64,000 nt of DNA, from the NCBI GenBank assembly GCA_036874045.1, contig CM072335.1, positions 25,427,501-25,491,500 on the forward strand. The letters run 5' to 3'. Below the pieces are notes generated by a model. The model was not told the origin of the DNA. It made no database searches and saw nothing but the letters and a program-made list of their open reading frames with translations. Shown piece after piece: positions 49,630 through 61,600 of the stretch. A program made the position numbers and the translations under genes. Origin of the DNA: Cymodocea nodosa (taxonomy: Eukaryota; Streptophyta; Magnoliopsida; Alismatales; Cymodoceaceae). Within the stretch, counting starts at the first letter, position 1. Every line of letters begins with the position of its first letter.

Positions 49630-52600
49630 TCATGAGAACAGTCGCATGAAGTTGTTCGCGAATGCCATCGGCTTCACATCTGGATGAGGCTGCATTATAA
49701 AATTTGACATGCACCAAGTGTAATAGAGGCATCAATATGGGCAATTACAATCCAACAAGAAAGTGAAAAAAAAAAAATTCTCAATCACTTTCCATATTTT
49801 TTTAAAATAATATCACCACAGATTATCAATTCGATTGGTTGCTCACCACAGCCGAAAAAGAAACAATATCTGGCTTCATTTCCGGGGCTTTGAATTGAAT
49901 AAACGAACCCTTGTTTCCCATCTAAAACATAATCAATAGTATTAAAACTTTCAGGAAAATATTGCTCACAGATTAAAAGTAGCAAAATATTACTCCTTGA
50001 TTAAAAATAATCAACTCTAAGACATCTCACATCACTGCAGGGTTAACCATTGACTTCTAACCCTCATGAAATAACTAAGCAAAAAAAGTGACAAGAATCT
50101 CACATGATGTCACTTTATAGAAAAAAAATCATATATACAATTGACAATAAGCTTGTGTTAAATTACTTTTCTTGCTTCTCACATCTGATAAAAAATTGAC
50201 AATAAAACATTGTAATAGTACCTGATCACAATAATTGGGGGCAGAAAATACAGTAATTAACTTTCCATCATGTTCAATCTCATATCCCTCGTCCTTCACT
50301 TCATGGGAACGAACAACCAGATCTGATAAACCAAAAGAGTAAAAATATTGCAGCTACATTGAATGTTTGACAACAGAAGAAATATTCTAATATTACCTAA
50401 GTTGTTTTCCCGCAAAAACCTTTCTGTTACATCACCACCAAAAGATAGACCAACCCCACGCTTGCTTGGGCCTCTTCCAGGCTGAGGTTGTGGATCACTC
50501 CAAAGCAATTCACACATCAAACCTAATTGTTATGATCAGAGATACAATTTTTAGTTGTACAGACAGATAACCAATATCTTGATCATCCCAATGAGACAAT
50601 AGCACAAAAATATTTCACAACTTATTTCTTTGAAAATATGAATTATAGTGCATCATAAAATGGGGTAACTTACCACTGAGCCACAATGACATACTAATAA
50701 AATTTAATAATATATATTTACCATTATTAATCTTCCTTTCTATGAAAATGGCACGGTCTTAGTTATTATTTTTCTATTCCCGTTAAGCATCCTAAATTAC
50801 AGAGGTGCACTCAGAATCATTAAATCAAAATCTCTTTTTTCGAACAGTTTAATATCACAATGTTTCACTCCCAAAATATTTGATAACTAGATTATGGCAA
50901 ATGTATCAAATGAAATTTATTACAATGAACATCGATGGTTCATACTATTAAGATGGCAATTACATTTGCAGGATCTAAAGAAAACATCCTTAAAACATTA
51001 CAGTACATTATATATTGCAGCAATATGAGGAAAAAAGGCAGCATTTACCTTCTTCAGGAGGCTCACAAAATCTATTAATTTCACGGATGTCCGAGAGCTT
51101 AACACCGTCAACACTAAATAGGCCACCGTGAACAACAAAGATCTTCTCATTGATGACATGAGCCAAAGGTAGACAACAAAAAACTTCAGCAAAAAGTTCC
51201 ACAAATGTTTCGCTCAACTTTGACCTAACTTCCCCTTCAAACCCATAAATTTTGTTCATACTTTTGCTCTCATGATTCCCTCTAGACAAATGAATAGCTG
51301 CAAAAAAATAAAAAATAGTTTAAAAGTATTTACATTTATTTTCTTAAAGATGCATGGGTTTGTTACTAATGGATCAAGAGGTGCCAAGAAAATAAAAGGG
51401 AATTTGACACCATTGCGATGAAACAATACCTGATGGGCACATGCATTTAAAGGCAAACAAAGTGAGAATAACTTCAAGGGAGAAAGATCCCCGATCCACA
51501 AAATCACCGTTGAAAAGATAAGGGTTCTCTTCAGATGGAAGTCCATTCAGCTTAAAGATATTTAACAGGTCATAGAACTGCAATTTGCAGAAGTAGATAC
51601 ATCAGAAACTAAATGTAATAGGAAAAAGCAAGCGTAGTAAGGATGCCAAGGAATAGATATTTTTTAACTGATCAATCTGTATTGGATCAAGGGAATAAAA
51701 TATTCAACAATAATAATAGCAACCTGCATGGAGCAGTTTTCCCAAAACTTTTCTAACATTAACCTGAAACAAATATATGTTATTCTAAAATTTGAACATT
51801 ATGCAAAGACAATTGGTAGTTAAACAACGATGTAATGCCTACTTATTCTCTTAAAATAAGCAGCAGGGCAATGCAATTATGTTTTCTTGGAGTTAGAAAT
51901 TTGAATGTAGTTATGGCCTTATTAGTCATGTTATGGAGCATATCAGACCTTCTCCGAACAGAAAATATGGCCACTAGCTTATTTTGAGCGGTAAGGTAAC
52001 AAGATTTTATCAATGGAAATTGATAGAAGATTACAAAACTTGTCAAGTAGATGGATGAGAAACAAAACAAATGGCATATTGAGATAAAGGGAACAAGGGA
52101 CAAAAGTAAATCAGACAAAACGAATGTGCTCAAGCTAGATGCAAATCAAGTCATCACTATCACCAGATGCATCTGAATAAGATGTTCATTCGACTGGTCC
52201 ACAAATACCATGTAAGTAAAAAGAAACCAGATTTCCTTCTGCCGTCCATGATATTTCCTAGTTGAGATCCAACAGCACTCTCCACTGAAGGCACATATGA
52301 AGGGTTCAAAGGTATCATCATGACTCATGATGAGAAAGCAAGCTCCGATAGGGTAAAATATTTGTGCAGAACCAGAATGGATATCAAAGGTCTTTTGAGT
52401 GACCACCAGGCAGGAGATCCACCTACTTGCAGGAAAAATGCCATATCACTGGAGAAGCACGTCTACGAGAATCACAGCATAAAACAGTTACGCAAAAAAC
52501 TGAATCTTTCTGGATACTAAATTAGTCCACCGTCCAATAACAGAAAATCATGTGAGTACTTGAAGGATGTGATAGAGTGATTTGACCAAAACTGAATGTT

Positions 52601-55600
52601 TATTCATATTCCACAATCCAGCTAAACTTTCCCTCAGATTTCACAAAGGATTCTCCCATGCTAGTATGTGTGAGGTGGGGAATCGTGACAGTGAGGTGAA
52701 GGATCGATTTAGTGCAGAGAAAGAGAATTTCAACTTTCAAAGGCATGGAAGCAACCCAAGGACTTTTCAGAACCAAAACCAATTTTCCCTACCTCCATAA
52801 GGCAATCTATATTGAACCACCCTGGAAAAGACTCAACTTGGAAAATTCCTCTCAGATCAGGATGACTCTATTCCAAAAAGATCTCCCAAGTCCCACCTTC
52901 CTTGGAGGAATCCTATGTGCCACTTCCTAATGATCATTAACTTTCAGAAAGATACAAGACTCAAATCAAAACAATCAGGGCCATAAATATCTCACAATAC
53001 ACGCCAGAAAGCCAACCACAAAGTGTGAGATTGGAAAATCCAAAGTTCTTTAAACCTAGCCTGCCTCCACCTTGCAATCAGCATAACTAATGCCAAGCAA
53101 CAGGGTAAAAGCTGAAATCATCACAAAATTTTAACAACTCTTCAAAAAAGGAGCTTCCAATGGATTCTGCAACTTCAGAAGAAATACAGCAATCCCTAAC
53201 ATGGCTCTGGTCAACTATAACTTCAATCTTCCTCAAAAGGTGGGGTGAAAAGAAGGATTCAAGTCCTAAATTTCCTTGGAAGACCTGATCTTGCATTTAG
53301 TGAAATCGGCCAAGGCATAATTACCACTATCTCCTACTTTCAATGCCCATGGAATGAAAGAACAGTGTTTTGATTACATCCCTTGAGACACAATGCCCAA
53401 GAACTCTTCCTCTCTAAAATTTTCTCACTTTTGAGGCAAGAATCCAATCATGATTTCAAATCCAATCTGGTGTGTAATAAAGATCAAACCATGCCTCACT
53501 TGATCTCCCCTTTTAATCTAAACCCTTAATGAGGCCATTGCAGTTTGTAGAACATAGCCCCTTCCCTACAAAGTACACACCTTAATTGGACAACTTTTAA
53601 GTGTTCTTTGAGCCATGCCATGCCATTTGATGACACCTCTCACAGCATTTGACATCCAACCATTGTTGAGTGCCTCAAAAGGTTGGGATCTCAAGAGCAT
53701 ATAAATCAAATTCGAAAATTCAACAATCCCCAATCAATTGCAAAGCTGAGTTAACCACAGGTAGCAATATTCATAATTCCCACCAAAATTCAAATCTTAG
53801 CAAATACAAAAACAACCTTTATCAAAAAAAAAAATGAGAAATCCCAATTAACATCCTCCATAAAGGGAAATAATAGAGGGCAGTGGGATGATATGGGATG
53901 GCTCAAACTAGAGAGTTAGAAAACTAGTTACCTCCCAAGCCAATGATTATGCAATCAAGTCAGTCCATGGGAGGATTCTCCTACAGATTTCAGCATGTCA
54001 ACTGACCAACCATAACAAGATCCAAAAACAACTATTTCAAAATTTGCTGGAAGATGGAAAGAAAAATTTTGGTGGCACAAAGTTATATAAGATTTGCCAA
54101 CAGTGGAGATTTCTTTAAAGGAGTTGGAAGGTGTGTCTCTCATTGATGTCAATGTGAAGAAAAGTACTAATCTATGGCCTCCAACTTCAGCAGAAAATGT
54201 GGAGATTTGAAGAACTTTCCTTGGATTATTCAATCCAACCATAGCTTCTAGAACATACATCTATATATAGGCTCACATTTGAAACATACAAAAAGCCCAC
54301 AGCCAAATTTCTTCATCTACAGACAAGTTGTGTACATCATGTCAACAGAGGAGAATGAAGTGACTAGTTCATAGAGATGGAGAATCATTTGGAATGGAAT
54401 TGCAAATGACCAAAGAGACAAAGGAAAAGATGACAGCCGGTGGCTCTGCAAAAAGTCATGATATATGTATATCCCCATCTTTGAAAGCCACTAAAAAACT
54501 CTAAGGTGATGCAGCTTCACCTACCAAAGAAGACAATCGATCAGTGAAAGAGTAGGTCAAACTCAAGCTGACACAAGGAAGAAGATATCAGATTGTCTAG
54601 AATGTGAGACAGCTCATAGATTCAACCATGAAGAATAATTAAGATAGTTGTCTGGAATAATTGAGAATAATTGGCTTTGTTGGGGAAATGGTTATGGTGT
54701 TTTTATGAGAGGTGGAATGCTCCACGTTTGTGGATGGAGATTATCAGAAAGAAATATTTTGAAGTTGGGAGAGGACCACGGAGGCAAGTATGGGCGTCAC
54801 ACATTACCAGTGTGAGGAGGGGAATCCTCAATGTAGATGAGGTGACCCAGTGCAGGTGTAAGCTGTTAGTCAGGAATGGGATAGGGATGATCTTCTGGTG
54901 GGGTGGGGGGCTGGAAAGGGTTCCCTTGGCTCAACTATTTCCAACATTGGTCTCTGTTGCAACTACCACCCATGTGAATTTTGCTATGAGCATTCCATGG
55001 CAGGGATAGTGGAGGATCTTCCGTTCCAAAGAACCTTGAGTGATTCAGAATCATCTAATCATGTCTGCTTGCTTTCATTTCTTCACTCTCATGGTTCTTT
55101 AATTTCCACAGAGTCCCTTGGAGCAATCAATACTGGTGGTTTCACTGTCAAGTCTTTGCATTGGGTGACGACTTATGTGAGGGTGAGATTTGGTGGGCTG
55201 CTGCATCTGTGGGGCACTAGATTCCAACAAAAGTTCAGTTCTTCATTTGGCAAGGGTGACATGATGCTATCTCAACAGCTTGCTCTCTCAAGAAAAGAGG
55301 CATCTTCCTTGCCAGCATATGTAGGTTTTGTGGGGCCCAAAAGGAGGATCAATGGTATTTGCTACTTGCTTGTTCCTCAATGAGTGGGCAATTAGTGCTC
55401 TTGGATGGGATTGGATATGCATGAGTGATGAGACATGGCTGAATTTTGGGAGGGATGTACAAGTAAAGGCACGTTAAATGCATCTCAGAGGAAAGTGTGG
55501 CTCGCCATTCCCCCTGCTATTTGGTGGCAAAGATTGGTTGAAAAAATAATAATAAGGTGTTTTCCTGGCATATGCAATGAGAACCAGTCAAAGGTGCTTA

Positions 55601-58600
55601 TTTGTGTGGTGGATTAGACAAGATCATGGCAGACTTGGCAAAAGATGAAAGATGCTGGACTTGGTATGACTACAATCAATGGTCACACTTTGAGGTGATG
55701 ATCCTTTCGAGAACCTCTTGGCCACTACATAATTTTATCGCTTGGTTTATCTGTGTTCCTTTTTATATTGTTGGTTTTTGTTTTGTTTTACATCTTTTTG
55801 TCTAGTGAGTTTCCTTTTGAAGCCTGGTAGGTCTTGTTTTGTATTTGGTTTAACTTGCCTACAGTTTGTGTATGCCCCTTTTTCTTATTAATTTTAAAAG
55901 CTTTCCCTTGTTGCTGATCAAAAAGAAAAAGAATGAGGAACCAATCCTCTCAAGCCCTATTGTAAAGCACTCTGTTGATCATGGAAAGAATGGATTCTCT
56001 TACAAATTGGCCCATGTGAACTGTTTATTCTCAATGGGGATGCCCTGTCAATCCAGCTAGATAAAATTTCTGCAGAGAAACCTTCCCTGTTAAATCCTTA
56101 ATCATATTGAAATCCCCCGTGAGAAACCATAAATGGTATCACTTAATCAAAGTGAGTTCTTCCTGGAAGCTAACCTTCTTCCTGGAATCCATCGGATGGC
56201 AAATGACAGTGCAAGTCCACACCCCTGTACCATCAGCACCATGGAGCACAGCTTTAATTGCGAAATCACAGGAAAATTCTGGTTGATCAGCCCAGGGTAC
56301 TTGTTCACGACATGAAGATGGTAAAAACCAAACTTTTCGACCTTATCATCCTTGGAAAACTCTTCCAACATTTTGAGGTAAACTTAGAAGAAATAGTCCT
56401 CCAAAGAAGGTTTTTTTTTATGAGAATGGTAGTAGATCCTGCAGAGAAGTCACCTACTGTTCCAAGCAAGCAAGATTCCTTTGGAGGTGCCCTGACTTAG
56501 CTTTGTCAACATCTCATCCAATTTGAAGCAAGAAAGTCACCAACCAACCCTTTTTTGAACAAGTGACACTTTGATGACCTACATTTCAATAGACAGTAAG
56601 TTGTCAGATCTCTACAATCAAGTACATTGTTAGGAACTTTGCCTTCCTTCTTGTGATACTACGATCCAACATACATGGTACCTGAACCTTGAAACATCTC
56701 AAATACTGATTAGGGGACCACCAACCTAGTGGGTCTCTCAGGCCTGCTACACTTACCCCAGCCATTTTTCCCAAAGTGGAGCTCGGCATGAGACATCAAC
56801 GTCCAGTCATCAAGGACCTTTCACTCCCAGTAATGCTCTACACCCTCCCTATCCTTCTCCAATGAAGCTTCCACCTGTCCCCTTCTTCCTATCTCCACTG
56901 CTCTTTGCCATCTTCTCTCAAATCACTTCTCTTTCCCTCCATCTCGGTCTATCTATCCATATATGTCCACATATATACATATCAAAGCACTTCACTTCTT
57001 ACAATGCAAGAAAAGTGAAGAATCATAAAATTACATGGTAGATACAAAAAAGCCAAGAAATTTGAAGAAGAAAATTGAATGTCAAGGTTAATATATAACG
57101 GAACCCACATGAAACAGGATATAACAAAATAGTAAAATGAAATTTAAAATAAGAAAAGAATGACAAAAGTATTCAAACAAAGTGGCATGCTGAATCATCC
57201 AAATTGAACTTAAATTAAATGTGCAAATCAAGCATAGAGCAAAGAAAAATCATTACCTGTCCATGCACATCACCACATACTGTGAAATGATTACCATCAA
57301 AAACTGTAATGTCAACAAGAGAAGGTAATTCTCTCAGCATTTCTCGAGCTTGTAGCACAATCTGAAATGCATACCTTTCATGCAACAGACAAAAAATTAC
57401 ATACAAAATTTGAATGCTTCTAAAGATAAAATAATAATTACAAGTGCTACTCAATACCTCTTGTGAATGCATTTTTGGTTCTTAAAGTCATCCATCATCT
57501 TCTTTACAAAATCTAGAGTTACAACCTCTCCCTCTATACTTGCACCCGAATACTGTGGCTCAACCACTGTTTGAAGAGAAAATAAAAATTCACCAATGAC
57601 ATGTAAAAATATGGTATGTAAAACTTAGAGGAATTGAATCATAAATATATAATTTTATTATTAGCATCATCTTCCACGAGATAGCATAGTAAATATAATC
57701 ATATCTAAAAAGGACAAACCCAATGCATGAAGTTCTCACGGAAGTAGGGGGAGGATTCAGTTATATATAGTCTTACTCTTAACTCCAATAAATATGACCA
57801 TGTCTATTAAAAATAGATAACATAAACAAAAACTGAAACAACATATTTACATCTTTGTTTGAAGAACAGAAGTAGAAAGCCTAACATACCATGCATGAAT
57901 GTTGAAGACAATAAAGTACCCACCAAACTAACAATATCATATGATTCATACTTCCAAAAAATGGGTCAAAATGATTAAAAAAATGACAGACAATTAAATA
58001 TAGCAAAGACAGAACCAATCACAAGAATATGAGAGGTTACTCTAAGATGGTAGCCATGGCAAGAGTCACGGAAAGAAATCACCTTATTGACTGTATGCAA
58101 TAAAACAGAGAGAAGTAGTGTGCATATTTTGTCAAATTATTCCTTCATTATTAGAATGCACATAAAATACATGGTCATACTAAGATTAACAAAGAATCAT
58201 TAATAACAAACTGTTCACATGCCTTTTTGCAATTTAACTTAGCAAAAATAAGAAATACTTATGCAAATATTCCTAATGGCTATGGTTGAACAATTGGAAA
58301 GCAATAAGAAAACGATGGATTACTGATCAAATAGGCTCAAAGCTCATACTAGAATTAATAAAAACTAAAAGTGATTTTAGTGCTAAAAAACTCAGGGTAT
58401 GTATATCAAGACATCAAGTAAACAAGACCAAAGTAAGGGAACTAACTATGAGCTAGTAGTGAAAATCACATGCACCAATATAGTCAACATTCAAAAACAA
58501 ATACAACAACAACGACAATTTGAGCCATAATCCCAATCACAGGGTCAGTTACATGAATCTTTTTCTTCCAATATTTCCATATATTGTCAAATATTCAGTT

Positions 58601-61600
58601 AAACTACATAAATTATAATCTTTTTTTAAAATTCCTAACCAAGTAGTTTTAGGCCTACCTCTACTACTTTTAATTTCTTCTATACTAATTAATTCTCTTT
58701 TCCTAACTAATATATTTTTTGGTCTTCTAAGAATGTGATCGAACCACCTAAACTGATTTTTTCTTATCTTCAATAGTTAAAACAAATAACAACAACAAAA
58801 TCATGATAGGATAACAACAGAAAATTCTGATGTATGTTTTTTCTTTTTGAAAAGGTTAAGGATGCTTTCTTAACATTAATAAGAGAACCAAATCCTGGTT
58901 GATAAGAATGATCAATCCAGGGAAAGAGAGACCCTCACCACTGCAACCCCCTTAGCACCTTAGCCCACCCATCGAACATAATACAAGTGCAAAAAAAAAT
59001 GTCAAACGCAACATCTTGACCTCACTCCGGCCATTATGAAAATCTGTCAAATTTCTGATATAAATTACCTATTGATTTATAATCAATAGAATCAGCAACT
59101 GAGCGGCTTTCAGAGTCATGGACTGCAATTGCCTCTTGAAACCTAAGCTTTTGTACAGCTTTCTCACACTCCTTCAGCTTTCTGGTAGCATCAGGATCAT
59201 TTGGGCAAATCCTCTTTACCTAGACAACGAAAATTAAGAATCACCATAATATGAATACTTCTCTTGCACTGTACCATTAAGCAAGTTAAAGGATTATAAA
59301 TGCAATCCTGGGGGAATTTCGTCAGAGGAAGAGTACCAACAATGTGCATCAAGTAGGCCTTCAAGAATGAAACACAAGATATCAATTTTTGAGGCAGCAA
59401 CAATGCCATTTAATGCAAAGTGATTATCTAGGCAGATAGCAAGAAATTTTTCCACAACTTTAGCACGTCTCAATCTCTTCCATTGGATAATAAAAAATAT
59501 TTATTCATGGAATTGAGTGGAATTCTTGCAGGATACATATCAGTAAATAATCAATAAGTAGACCTAGGAATTTTTATCCCTTGTTTATACTTTATAGCCA
59601 CTACAAAAATTTAAAATATATAGGTGGCATATGATCAATCTTAATATCATTCAAGTATAACTTGGTCCAATTCAACCCATTTAAACTAGGTTAAGTCCAA
59701 CCACAACGCAAATTCAAAATTTTAGATCAAGAAATGCTTTGGATATCACTCTTTAAGCTATTGCCATTGACATGATTTTACTATTTTGATACTTGCCTTG
59801 TTAACAAGTTACAAAGCTAATCATACTTCTTATATAGTTAGTTATTTTCAAAGATTTAACTAATAACTATATGTATTCAAAGCATTTTTTTAAGTATACA
59901 TTTATTTATTTTTAATTTATACCGAGTTTTGAAAAATAATCACACTTAAACCCCATTTTAAAAATATTTTAATTTCCAATCTGTATAATGTTGTTTTCCA
60001 TTTTACAACATTTTGTAGCACCACATTAGTGTATGTAAAACTTGCAATCACCATCATGTAAACCATCTACATGAAATAATAAAAAAATTGGTCATTGTTT
60101 GAAGTAATATCATTCAAATTTCAATTTCAAACAATGTTAAAGATTGTGATTAAATCAACCATGTAATTAAAAACATTTTTGAAATAGAAAATAATTACTA
60201 CATGATCCCACAGTCCCACTACAATAAACAGCCCATGATCCACTACCTAAAATCAATAAAATGATGAAAATTGTAATGTAAATCTCCTGTAACTGGAAAA
60301 AAATTAAAACTGATCACAACATTAAACAATTCTCTCAAGAAAAGCAATACAATTTAAACAACAAACCATGTCAAATATGTAACCCCTGAAATTGTATATC
60401 ACTTGTCATCAAATGACACAACTTTATCTATCACAACAAGCTAAACTGGGCTTATTTCATTTCAAAAAAACTACCTAAATTAAAGCCCACATGTCGATCA
60501 TTTAAATAGATATTTTTGAACATAATAAAGGAAAAAAATGGAAGCCATCAACCACTACCCATGAGATTCTTTCCTCATTACATACTTTTTAAGGAGTGTG
60601 CCAAGGCACTAAGGTGTGAATTAGTCACACCTTGGCAACATACCTTGCCTTATTTTGATTTAGTAGATCTTTTGACAAATCCAATTAATTAAATATATCT
60701 CTTTTTAAGTCTTTAAATATTTTCTTGTAAAAAACTTAAAAATAAATTTTTTGATGGAGTACTGCTAAAATATACATAAGTATAGAAACATATAATTATA
60801 CATATCAATGAAATATACATACTAGTATCATTACACCTCGTATTTTGATGTTATCTTAGGCTTATTTATATATTTGAATGTTATTTAAAAAACAATAGAG
60901 CTAAAACTATGCATAAATATTAAGTATGTATATATATGTTGAAACATAAAAAATGGATGGAAGTTTATAGATTATTCATAACCAAACAAGACCACTAGAT
61001 ATAGAAGTTACATAGAAAAGACAAACATAACTCTAGGAATGTGAGACTAAACCCACTTACACCACATAACACATTTAGATCCATCTAAGGATCCAATGAT
61101 TCATAAACTCTAACATTCCCCCTCAAGCTAGAACATCCAACTTACAACAAACTCATGCTTAAATTTTAACAAACTAAATAAGGAGATACATTATAGACAC
61201 TATCTACAAATAGCAGCAATGTTGTACAAGCAAAAAATAGTCAAACTCTAGTTGCTAAAATCATTAGATTCAATCAACAAATGAACATCTACACATACTA
61301 AGAGGCCTACACACATGCTCCCATAGATACTAATACTATTATCATTAATCATCTAATAAGGATAATAGGACTTTGCAACAACGCCAGGACTAATCTTGTG
61401 GATGACAAACAACTTTTGATGGAACAACATTGCTACAATGTCAAGACTCACATAAAAAAAATATGACTAATTTAATTGGAGATTGATAATAAAGTATTAA
61501 ACTTTTCTTTTCTTTCTTGTTTTTCTCTCCTTTTTTTGAACATACACTATATTTTTTATAACGTGACTTTTTGCTCTCTCTCACCCTTGTCCTCTTCTTT

